Part shown: in pieces, positions 31,994 to 38,813 of the stretch
How the letters are laid out: every line of letters starts with the position of its first letter
Position numbering within the stretch: the first letter of the stretch is position 1
Source of the DNA: an uncultured Collinsella sp.
GTDB lineage: Bacteria; Actinomycetota; Coriobacteriia; Coriobacteriales; Coriobacteriaceae
Direction of reading: 5' to 3'
NCBI GenBank assembly: GCA_902475785.1
Contig: CABSAN010000010.1
Coordinates: 1-48,231 of the forward strand
Length of the DNA stretch: 48,231 nt
Program-made: the position numbers and the translations under genes
Notes under the pieces: generated by a model
Databases searched by the model: none
Told to the model about the DNA's origin: nothing
The model's input: only the letters and a program-made list of their open reading frames with translations

Positions 31994-32734
31994 TTAGACA
32001 AACATGACCTGGTCGAACGTATAGAAGCCGGGTTCGCGGGTGACGAGCTTCTGCGCGGCTGCCAAGGCGCCGTTGACAAAGATCTGACGACTCGTGGCGC
32101 GGTGGGTGAGCGTGACCTCCTCGTCCTGGCCGAAAAAGCTTACCTCGTGCACGCCGGCGACGGTGCCGCCGCGCAGCGAGTGCATACCGATCTCCTTGGG
32201 GTCACGCGCGCCGCACATGCCCTCGCGGCCATAGACGGGGTGGTAGCCTGCCTCGGGCTCGGCCTCGACTACGGCGTCGAGCAGCAGCTTGGCGGTACCG
32301 CTGGGGGCATCGACCTTTTGGTTGTGGTGCGTCTCGACGATTTCGCAGTCAAAGCCGGGCAGCTCGCGTGTAGCCTGCGCTACCAGATGGCGCAGGGCTG
32401 CGATACCGATGGAGTAATTGCCCGAGTGCATAACGCGGGTGTTCTGGCCCAGCTCACGCAGGCGGTCCATCTGCTCGGGGGTGTAGCCTGTGGTGCCTGA
32501 GACCAATGCCGCGCCCGTGCGCTCGACATAGGCGACGACGGCGTCGAAGGTCGCGACGTTCGAGAAGTCGATAATCACATCGGCAGCCGGTGCGTTCTCG
32601 AGCTTGCTCAAATCGAAGCCAATCTGGGCCACGATATCAAAAACGGGTTGACCGGCGGCGTCGACAACGCCCTCGGCGGTGGTGCGGATGAGCGAGCCCA
32701 TGCGGCCCGTTCCCATAATGACGGTCTTAATCAA
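31994..32734 (-). CDS. dapB: 4-hydroxy-tetrahydrodipicolinate reductase
   Basis: A 246-residue reductase. It has the dinucleotide loop VIMGTGRMGSLI at the N-terminus, VIIDFSN, VSGTTGYTPEQ, SGNYSIGI, EIVETHHNQKVDAPSGTA (catalytic His and Lys) and HSLRGGTVAGVHEVSFFG. It reduces the DapA product with NAD(P)H. The start codon is TTG: TTGATTAA overlaps the dapA stop by eight bases, implying coupled translation and explaining the absence of a strong separate ribosome binding site. Confidence 0.95.
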   Translation of the reverse strand: MIKTVIMGTGRMGSLIRTTAEGVVDAAGQPVFDIVAQIGFDLSKLENAPAADVIIDFSNVATFDAVVAYVERTGAALVSGTTGYTPEQMDRLRELGQNTRVMHSGNYSIGIAALRHLVAQATRELPGFDCEIVETHHNQKVDAPSGTAKLLLDAVVEAEPEAGYHPVYGREGMCGARDPKEIGMHSLRGGTVAGVHEVSFFGQDEEVTLTHRATSRQIFVNGALAAAQKLVTREPGFYTFDQVMFV

Positions 32735-35036
32735 GCAGACCAGCTCCCTTCAGAGCATCGGTAAGTGCGGCTCGCGTGTCGTCTGCCATGGGGCACAGCG
32801 GCATACGGTAGTTTGCCTCGATCATGCCCATCTGGGCGAGCGCTTCCTTGACGGGGATGGGGTTGACCTCGCTAAAGAGGGCATTGATGAGCGGCTGGCC
32901 AGCAATCTGGATATCGCGGGCGCGTGCCACGTCACCGTCCAGATAGGCGCGGCACATGTCGTGCACGAGCTGCGGCTGAACATCGGCCCACACGCTGATG
33001 GTGCCCGAGGCGCCCAGGCTCATGAGCGGTACGGTAAGCGCGTCCTCGCCCGAGTACATGCGGAAGTCGTCTGACAGCAGGTGGGCGATCTTGGCCGCGT
33101 AGGCGACGCTGCCCGAGGCCTCCTTAATACCCATGATGTTGGGGTGCGCGGCCAGGCGTTCTACGTTGCGCTCGCTGATGCCGCAGCCACAGCGGCCGGG
33201 GATGTTGTACAGGATGCAGGGGATGTCCACGGCATCGGCGACGGTCTTAAAGTGCTGATAGATACCCTCTTCATTGGACTTGTTGTAGTAGGGGGTGATG
33301 AGCAGCAGACCGTCGGCGCCCAGGCCCTGATAGGTGAGCGACTTGGTGAGCATGGTCTGCGTGGAGTTGGAGCCCGAGCCGGCAATAACGGGGACGCGTC
33401 CTGCAACATGCTTGACCACAGCGGCGACGACGGAGTTGTCCTCGTCATCGGTCATCGTGGCACTCTCACCGGTGGTGCCCAGGGTGAGGATGGCGTCAGT
33501 GCCATTTTGCAGGTGGAAATCGATAAGGCGCTCAAGCGCGTCAAAGTCGACACTGCCGTCCTTTTTAAACGGCGTGACAAGGGCGACGATTGAGCCCTCG
33601 AGATTGCGGATATCCATGTTCTTCTCCTTCGCTTCCGCGATCTGGACGCGTTTGTTCCATTGGGCGGCGACTGCTAGGCGCTCGTCCTGAGCGCGACGGC
33701 GGGCGCTTTCGGCGCGCGATTTGGCCAGCAGCTCGCGGCCGCACGGCAGCACGTCGAGCGTGGCAAAGTAATCGCCCGGGCGCTCGGCGCGGCGAATGAG
33801 GTCTGCCGAGCCATCGGGGCGCAACAGGACCTCGGCGGAGCGCAGGCGGCCGTTGTAGTTGTAGCCCATAGAGTGGCCATGCGCGCCGGTGTCATGAATC
33901 ACGAGCAGGTCGCCCATGTCGATATGCGGAAGCTCGCGGTCGATGGCGAACTTGTCGTTGTTCTCGCACAGATTGCCCGTGATGTCGTAGGTGTCCGTGA
34001 CGGGCGCTGTGGTCTTGTCGTCGCCACCCGGCTGGCCCATCACCGTAATGTGGTGGTAGGCGCCATACATGGCAGGACGAATCAGATCGACGGTGCTTGC
34101 GTCCACGCCGATATAGTCCTTGTAGATCTGCTTCTCGTGGATGGCCTTGGTGACCAGGCATCCGTAGGGGCCCATCATAAAGCGACCCATCTCGGTGCAG
34201 ATCGCCACATCGCCCATGCCGGCGGGGACCAGAATCTCGTCGTAGGCTGCGTGTACGCCCTCACCGATGGCGTGAATGTCGTTAGTCTGCTGCTCGGGCA
34301 GGTAGGGGATACCCACACCGCCGGACAGATTGATAAAGGCGACATGTGCGCCGGTCTCGCGCTCCAGGCGCACGGCAAGTTTAAAGAGGATGCGTGCGAG
34401 CTTGGGATAGTAGCCGTTAGTGACGGTGTTGCTGGCAAGGAAGGCATGGATGCCAAAATTCTCGGCGCCCTTGGCCTTGAGCATGCGGAAGGCCTCAAAG
34501 AGCTGCTCGGTGGTCATGCCATATTTGGAGTCGCCCGGGTTGTCCATGATGCCGTTGGAGAGTTGGAACAGGCCGCCTGGATTAAAACGGCAGCTGACCG
34601 TTTTGGGGATGGGCCCCGCAACACGCTCAAAGAACTCGATGTGGCTGATGTCGTCAAAGTTGACGATGGCACCCAGCTTGTTGGCGAGCTCAAAGTCGGC
34701 AGCCGGCGTGTCGTTGGAAGAGAACATGATGTCGTGTCCCGTGATGCCCAGCGAGCGGGCGATCATGAGTTCGGTATAGCTCGAGCAATCGCAGCCGCAG
34801 CCGTATTCGTTGAGAATGGAGATGAGCGCCGGGTTGGGGTTGGCCTTGACGGCAAAGTATTCCTTAAAGCCCGGGTTCCATGCAAAGGCGTCGCGCACTT
34901 CTTGCATGTTGCGGCGGATGCCTGCCTCGTCGTATAGATGAAACGGCGTGGGGAACTGCTCGACGATATGCTCGAGTGTCTCCTTGTCCACAAACGGCTG
35001 CTTGGCCGCATATGCCTCGTTGGGGGTCAATGCCAT
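32727..35036 (-). CDS. lysA-dapA: Fused diaminopimelate decarboxylase - dihydrodipicolinate synthase (LysA-DapA)
   Basis: One uninterrupted frame of 769 residues. Residues 1 to about 440 are a LysA-type fold III PLP decarboxylase (FKEYFAVKANPNP with the PLP Lys, CGCDCSSYTELMIARSLG, MYGAYHHITVMG, ENNDKFAIDRELPHIDMGD). Residues 474-769 are a complete DapA (MDIRNLEGSIVALVTPF, TLGTTGESATMTDDE, YYNKSNEEG, YNIPGRCGCG, GIKEASGS with the Schiff-base Lys). An Arg/Ala/Glu/Gln-rich helix of about 35 residues links them. An internal ATG at 33617 with GAAGGAG upstream could give separate DapA as well. First gene of the operon, controlled by a lysine riboswitch. A lost stop codon by sequencing error cannot be excluded. 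Confidence 0.85.
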   Translation of the reverse strand: MALTPNEAYAAKQPFVDKETLEHIVEQFPTPFHLYDEAGIRRNMQEVRDAFAWNPGFKEYFAVKANPNPALISILNEYGCGCDCSSYTELMIARSLGITGHDIMFSSNDTPAADFELANKLGAIVNFDDISHIEFFERVAGPIPKTVSCRFNPGGLFQLSNGIMDNPGDSKYGMTTEQLFEAFRMLKAKGAENFGIHAFLASNTVTNGYYPKLARILFKLAVRLERETGAHVAFINLSGGVGIPYLPEQQTNDIHAIGEGVHAAYDEILVPAGMGDVAICTEMGRFMMGPYGCLVTKAIHEKQIYKDYIGVDASTVDLIRPAMYGAYHHITVMGQPGGDDKTTAPVTDTYDITGNLCENNDKFAIDRELPHIDMGDLLVIHDTGAHGHSMGYNYNGRLRSAEVLLRPDGSADLIRRAERPGDYFATLDVLPCGRELLAKSRAESARRRAQDERLAVAAQWNKRVQIAEAKEKNMDIRNLEGSIVALVTPFKKDGSVDFDALERLIDFHLQNGTDAILTLGTTGESATMTDDEDNSVVAAVVKHVAGRVPVIAGSGSNSTQTMLTKSLTYQGLGADGLLLITPYYNKSNEEGIYQHFKTVADAVDIPCILYNIPGRCGCGISERNVERLAAHPNIMGIKEASGSVAYAAKIAHLLSDDFRMYSGEDALTVPLMSLGASGTISVWADVQPQLVHDMCRAYLDGDVARARDIQIAGQPLINALFSEVNPIPVKEALAQMGMIEANYRMPLCPMADDTRAALTDALKGAGLLD
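33615..33628 (-). promoter_or_regulatory. Internal ribosome binding site and ATG for the DapA half
   Basis: GAAGGAG lies about six bases ahead of the in-frame ATG at 33617, exactly where stand-alone DapA proteins begin. It would allow the DapA domain to be made both as part of the fusion and separately. Confidence 0.5.
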
Positions 35037-35107
35037 GTCCCGTAAACCTCGCTATCCAGACGGCGCCATCTGCGCATCGAATCCGCATAGCGTGGACCCA
35101 ATGTCCG
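35037..35107 (-). promoter_or_regulatory. Expression platform of the lysine riboswitch
   Basis: The 3' strand of the P1 helix and its extension (GCGCTATCCGGAC, plus 35103-35115) is complementary at 11 of 12 positions to GTCTGGATAGCG (plus 35050-35061), which directly adjoins the GAGG ribosome binding site of lysA. No T-run follows, so control is probably at translation start rather than by termination. Confidence 0.55.
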
Positions 35108-35264
35108 GATAGCGCTCCCGCATTGCTGCAGACAGTCCTGTGGGTGTTTCCCACAGGCCCACCAGGTTGTTCGTGCCCGAAAAACCCAGTTCGGCGGGTT
35201 TCGCCTCCCCACGGGGTCAAAGCCTGCCGGCTCGCCCGCGGCTCTTCGTGCCCGCGCCTCTATC
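35108..35264 (-). ncRNA. Lysine riboswitch (L-box)
   Basis: On the minus strand the leader reads GATAGAGGCGC at the 5' side and GCGCTATC at the 3' side, which pair to form P1. Between them are the conserved L-box segments: GGGGAGGCGAAACCCGCCGA, the CTGGTGGGCCTG stretch with a CCTGTGGG/CCCACAGG stem, and ACTGTCTGCAGC before the 3' strand. It lies directly upstream of lysA-dapA, the classical target. The assignment rests on motif order and context. Confidence 0.85.
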
Positions 35265-35292
35265 AAGTGGTAAAGACCCTATCACGTTGCAC

Positions 35293-35321
35293 TTTACCAA
35301 ACAAGAGTATTCGTATATAAC
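35293..35321 (+). promoter_or_regulatory. Candidate promoter of the M20 deacetylase gene
   Basis: TTTACC (35293-35298) and TATAAC (35316-35321) are 17 bp apart, reading away from the riboswitch. The small palindrome GCAGCAATATGCTG follows. Confidence 0.4.
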
Positions 35322-35414
35322 GTTTAAAAAATGCAGCAATATGCTGGAAACATGTGTGCCACAATCCTGTATCACAATAAGTTGCAACAGATGTGCCTCA
35401 CGAAGGGATTCTCT

Positions 35415-36602
35415 ATGACCGAGCTCCAAGAACTCCGTCGCTATCGCCGCGATCTCCATCGCATTCCGGAGCTCGATTTCGATCTTCCGCAGACTATCGC
35501 CTATATCGAGGGCGTGTTGGCGCCGCTCGCTTGCGAGGTGATCCATCCGTGTCCCAGCTGCGTCTGCGCTTTCTTCGACGCTGGCGTTGGTGCCGCGCGT
35601 GCCACGGCGATTCGCGCCGATATGGATGCGCTGCCCATCGCGGAGGCGACGGGAGCGGCCTTTGCCTCGATCCATCCCGGCAAGATGCACGCTTGCGGAC
35701 ATGACGGACACATGGCTATGGCGCTTGCCGCCGCGACCTTTGTCGACCGTACGATTCGCGAGCAGCCGGGTTCACTTAAGCGCAACGTGCTTTTTGTGTT
35801 CCAGCCTGCCGAGGAAACGACCGGTGGCGCCAAGACGGTGTGCGAGAGCGGCGTGTTCGAGCGCTACGGGGCGGATCGCATCTTCGGCTTCCATGTGTGG
35901 CCCGATCTGCTCGCCGGCACGTTGGCGAGCTGCTCCGGTCCGTTGCTGGCGCGTTCGAGTGAGACGCACATTCATATTCACGGGACGAGCATCCATATCG
36001 CTAAGACCTATGGCGTTCCGGTCGAGGAGTCGCACGATGCAGCGCTGGCGGCTGCCAAGTTCTTGGTTGCCGAGCGCGAACTGATGGATGAGTTGGGTGC
36101 CGACGAGCCCTGTATCGGTAAGTTTGGTCTGCTGCAGGCCGGTACGGTTTGCAACGCGGTGGCGGGGGAGGCCCATGTGGCCGGAAGCCTGCGTGTGTTT
36201 ACGGACGACATGTTCGACCGGGCGCGCGAAGGCGTGCGCCGCGTGCTGGACGATGCCTGTGCCGCAACGGGCTGCACGTATGATCTCGACTTTGCCGAGG
36301 GCTATCCGCCGGTCGACAACGACCCCGAGTTGTTTGCCAGCGTCGCGCCTGCCTTGCCCGGGCTGCAGCTTGTGGAGGAACCGCTGCTAATCGCCGAGGA
36401 TTTCGCGTTCTATCAACGCCATCTGCCGGGCGTGTTTTTCCTGCTGGGCACGGGTATGCCAGAGGACCAAGACAACCCGAGTGATTCGGATGGCTGCCCC
36501 GCCTATGCCACAAGCGCTCTGCATACCGATAGCATGCTCTTCGACGAGGAAATCCTACTCAAAGGCCTCGATGTCTATAAACGATTGCTTTTGCTTGACT
36601 AA
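35415..36602 (+). CDS. M20-family amidohydrolase, probable N-acetyldiaminopimelate deacetylase
   Basis: A 395-residue M20D metallopeptidase-fold amidohydrolase: RYRRDLHRIPELDFDLP, IRADMDALPIAEATG, MHACGHDGHMAMAL (zinc ligands), VFQPAEETTGGA with the catalytic Glu, FGFHVWP, and EDFAFYQRHLPGVFFLLG. Members include hippurate and IAA-amino-acid hydrolases and N-acetyl-DAP deacetylase. Because dapH, which commits this organism to acetylated intermediates, lies immediately divergent, the deacetylase step of lysine synthesis is the most economical assignment. It is outside the riboswitch transcript. Start: ATG at 35415 with GAAGGGA upstream; 28 in-frame codons further upstream overlap the promoter region. 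Confidence 0.82.
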   Translation: MTELQELRRYRRDLHRIPELDFDLPQTIAYIEGVLAPLACEVIHPCPSCVCAFFDAGVGAARATAIRADMDALPIAEATGAAFASIHPGKMHACGHDGHMAMALAAATFVDRTIREQPGSLKRNVLFVFQPAEETTGGAKTVCESGVFERYGADRIFGFHVWPDLLAGTLASCSGPLLARSSETHIHIHGTSIHIAKTYGVPVEESHDAALAAAKFLVAERELMDELGADEPCIGKFGLLQAGTVCNAVAGEAHVAGSLRVFTDDMFDRAREGVRRVLDDACAATGCTYDLDFAEGYPPVDNDPELFASVAPALPGLQLVEEPLLIAEDFAFYQRHLPGVFFLLGTGMPEDQDNPSDSDGCPAYATSALHTDSMLFDEEILLKGLDVYKRLLLLD

Positions 36603-36632
36603 GGCGCGAAGGACAATTTGTTCTAGAAAACA

Positions 36633-36693
36633 CGAACAAACGTACGATATAATAGAGATGTAAGTCTATAGAAACGTTTGACGTTACTAACGT
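36633..36693 (+). promoter_or_regulatory. higBA promoter region with candidate operators
   Basis: A consensus -10 TATAAT lies at 36648-36653. Downstream, ACGTTA-C-TAACGT (36681-36693) is a perfect 13-bp palindrome just before the toxin start and suits autoregulation by HigA. Upstream of the -10, CGAACAAACGTACG (36633-36646) is one base from a LexA-type box. Confidence 0.5.
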
Positions 36694-36704
36694 AAGGCGA
36701 TACT

Positions 36705-36986
36705 ATGATTGCATCGTATAAAGATGAGGATACCGAACGCTTTGCCATGGGTGTGCGGGTCAGGAGGTTCGTGCCCTTTGAGCGTGTTGCGTTGAGGAAG
36801 ATTCGCCAACTGCAGGTTTGCGCTTCGCTTGATGATCTTCGCGTTCCACCGGGCAACCGCCTGGAAGCTTTGAAGGGCGATCGTGCCGGTCAATATAGCA
36901 TCCGTGTTAACGAGCGCTATCGGGTCTGTTTTGAGTGGAGACAGGAGATGGCTTGGAATGTCGAAATCGTCGATTATCACAAGTGA
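36705..36986 (+). CDS. higB: HigB-type toxin (RelE superfamily)
   Basis: A 93-residue protein of the plasmid-maintenance killer group. The ending RLEALKGDRAGQYSIRVNERYRVCFEWR is diagnostic for HigB/HigB-like ribosome-dependent mRNA interferases, which cut mRNA at the ribosomal A site. The antitoxin gene follows and overlaps by 29 bases, the toxin-first order typical of higBA. Basic residues in the C-terminal half are preserved, so the toxin looks intact. Confidence 0.9.
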   Translation: MIASYKDEDTERFAMGVRVRRFVPFERVALRKIRQLQVCASLDDLRVPPGNRLEALKGDRAGQYSIRVNERYRVCFEWRQEMAWNVEIVDYHK

Positions 36987-37299
36987 TGAGACTTCGGCCG
37001 ATTTGCTGTCGCCGGTGACTCCTGGTGAGCTTCTCAAAGAGGAGTTTCTTGTTCCCATGGGCATTTCTCAATATCGCCTTGCGAAAGAGACTGGGATTCC
37101 GGCTCAGCGTATCGGGCAGATTGTCTTGGGAAAACGTCGCGTGACGGCCGACACCGACCTCCGTCTTTGCCGTTATTTTGGCCTGACGGATGGTTATTGG
37201 CTGCGCGCTCAGGTGGCGTTTGACCTTGAGGCCGAGAAAAGGCGGATTGAACCGGAACTCGACAAGATCGTTCCTGTTCAGCAGGCTATCGCACTGTAG
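36958..37299 (+). CDS. higA: HigA-type antitoxin (HTH XRE)
   Basis: A 113-residue helix-turn-helix protein. SPVTPGELLKEEFLVPMGISQYRLAKETGIPAQRIGQIVLGKRRV is the HigA signature, followed by TADTDLRLCRYFGLTDGYWLRAQ. It neutralises the HigB toxin and represses the operon through palindromes near the promoter. The start ATG lies inside the end of higB with GGAG about eleven bases upstream. Confidence 0.9.
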   Translation: MSKSSIITSDETSADLLSPVTPGELLKEEFLVPMGISQYRLAKETGIPAQRIGQIVLGKRRVTADTDLRLCRYFGLTDGYWLRAQVAFDLEAEKRRIEPELDKIVPVQQAIAL

Positions 37300-37328
37300 T
37301 GCTCAAAGATGATGGGGGTGGCGCGGCG

Positions 37329-37652
37329 ATGAGGCGACGCCGACAGTCTGCCGTATATAGTCCGGGTGGATGCGGGTGCGGTTTGCTGCTGCTTCCGGTC
37401 ATCGCTGTGGGCATTGGCGTGATGTTTGTGCTTGCTGGGCTGGCTACGGCGGCACTCGTACTGTTTATCACTGCTATCGGCGTGACGATTTGGCTTTATC
37501 GCAGTCGTGAGCAGCGCCGCGCCGACGGTAAGACCAATGTAGGATGGATTGCCTTTTTGGTCATCGCCTACCTGCTGAGCATCAGCTATCTGGCCTTCTT
37601 TATCCTGTTGCTTGTGAGCACCTTTACCGGGGAATCCGTCACGGTGGGTTGA
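37329..37652 (+). CDS. Small membrane protein of unknown function
   Basis: About 107 residues with three hydrophobic helices (LLLLPVIAVGIGVMFVLAGL, AALVLFITAIGVTIWLY, IAFLVIAYLLSISYLAFFILLL) and a basic N-terminus (MRRRRQ) followed by the Cys/Gly-rich GGCGCG. I do not recognise a family. A GTG at 37299 overlaps the higA stop and is in frame; the ATG at 37329 has a G-rich stretch (GGGGGTGG) upstream and is preferred. It may be cotranscribed with higBA, but nothing links the functions. Confidence 0.55.
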   Translation: MRRRRQSAVYSPGGCGCGLLLLPVIAVGIGVMFVLAGLATAALVLFITAIGVTIWLYRSREQRRADGKTNVGWIAFLVIAYLLSISYLAFFILLLVSTFTGESVTVG

Positions 37653-37757
37653 TGCACTGCCAGCAGACGGTCGCGCGCAGTGCGTTTGCTCGGCGTTTGG
37701 ATAACTGCATTGGCCGTTTACCGCAGCCTTAGCTCTCAGCTAATGAATTCAAGTTCA

Positions 37758-37811
37758 ATCCTTCCTACGATGTGCTGTGTGCCGGCACGGTAGCCGGATC
37801 GTAGGAAGGAT
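37758..37811 (+). promoter_or_regulatory. Perfect 14-bp hairpin burying a ribosome binding site
   Basis: ATCCTTCCTACGAT (37758-37771) and ATCGTAGGAAGGAT (37798-37811) are perfect inverse copies. The second arm contains AGGAAGG, the only ribosome binding site of the gene that starts at 37817. The 26-base loop can form smaller stems (GTGCCGGCAC). Confidence 0.7.
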
Positions 37812-37816
37812 GAATA

Positions 37817-38260
37817 ATGGCAAAAGAGGGAAAGAAGCCGATCGGCAAGATTGTCCTAGGCATCATCGTGGTGCTGGTTATTGTCGGTGCCGTGGGCTCT
37901 ATGGGTGGCAATTCAACCGATTCGTCTGCGAGCGATTCGGCAAAACCTGCCGAGACGACACGGCAGGCTGAGGAGCAAAAAGAACCGCAAGAACCGTATA
38001 CCATTGCTGACGAGGCTGAAGACACTTCCAATCAGTTTACCTATAAGATCACGGGCACGCTGACCAATAACACGGATAAGGAAAAGAGCTACATTCAGAT
38101 TGAATATGTTCTGTATGATGCCGATGGCAACCAGGTTGGAACGGCTCTTGCAAACACCAATCATCTGAAGGCGGGCGGCTCCTGGAAGTTCGAGGCGCTG
38201 GGTACGGTGTCTCCCGACCAGGTTGCTAGCTGGGAGCGTTCGGACGTAAGCGGTTTCTAG
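37817..38260 (+). CDS. Membrane-anchored FxLYD-domain protein
   Basis: A 147-residue protein. A single transmembrane helix follows a basic N-terminus (KIVLGIIVVLVIVGAVGSM, residues 11-29), then a Ser/Asp/Glu-rich linker, then a beta-sandwich FxLYD-type domain (FTYKITGTLTNNTDKEKSYIQIEYVLYDADGN, LKAGGSWKF). The domain is probably outside the cell. FxLYD proteins are widespread in Gram-positives without a defined function. Translation is likely controlled by the hairpin that contains its ribosome binding site. Confidence 0.8.
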   Translation: MAKEGKKPIGKIVLGIIVVLVIVGAVGSMGGNSTDSSASDSAKPAETTRQAEEQKEPQEPYTIADEAEDTSNQFTYKITGTLTNNTDKEKSYIQIEYVLYDADGNQVGTALANTNHLKAGGSWKFEALGTVSPDQVASWERSDVSGF

Positions 38261-38292
38261 CATGTTGCATGCACTGGGGGAGGTGAAGTCGT

Positions 38293-38715
38293 ATGCCCGA
38301 TAAAAAGCTGACTGACGAGTTACTCAATGAGCTTCTCGACGCGCCAAACATCGATGGCTATATCAAAGAACACGACTTTGCCACCCCGTCGCTTTCGAAC
38401 TACCTGAAGCAGCTACTGCAGGAAAAGGGCTTGGAGCGCTCGCGCGTGGTTCGTATGGCCGATCTCAATGAGACCTTTGGCTATCAGATCTTTACCGGCG
38501 CGCGTCATCCGAGTCGCAATAAGGTGCTGCAGATTGCCTTTGCGATGGCGCTGACGCTCAAAGAGACCAACCGTGCGCTGACGGCTGCCGGGGTAAGCGT
38601 CCTTAACTGCAAGGACCGCCGCGATGCGATTATCATCTTTTGCATCGATCGCGGGTGCAGCCTCCAAAAGGTCAACGAGGAGCTGTATCGCTTTGGCGAG
38701 GAGACGGTGAGTTAG
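38293..38715 (+). CDS. HTH-domain protein next to a Ser/Thr kinase
   Basis: A 140-residue protein with a helix-turn-helix-like middle (LSNYLKQLLQEKGLERSRVVRMADLNETFGYQIFTGARHPSRNKVLQIAFAM), reminiscent of XRE regulators, and a C-terminal segment (DRRDAIIIFCIDRGCSLQKVNEELYRFGE) seen in similar clostridial and coriobacterial proteins. No transmembrane segment. It precedes a membrane Ser/Thr kinase in the same direction, 98 bases apart; the kinase may phosphorylate it or the two may be co-regulated, but this is inference. GGGGGAGG precedes the ATG. Confidence 0.7.
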   Translation: MPDKKLTDELLNELLDAPNIDGYIKEHDFATPSLSNYLKQLLQEKGLERSRVVRMADLNETFGYQIFTGARHPSRNKVLQIAFAMALTLKETNRALTAAGVSVLNCKDRRDAIIIFCIDRGCSLQKVNEELYRFGEETVS

Positions 38716-38813
38716 CGGCTGATATCTGAGCCGGCGGAGCTGCCGAACAACGATGCAAACGAACGGGGCGCGGATGCCATGAGGTGTCTGCGCCCTGCGC
38801 TATGATGGAGCCT

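Noticed and set aside
35331..35414. N-terminal extension of the M20 deacetylase
   Set aside because: The 28 extra codons overlap a likely promoter and palindrome and precede the conserved family N-terminus; no ribosome binding site.
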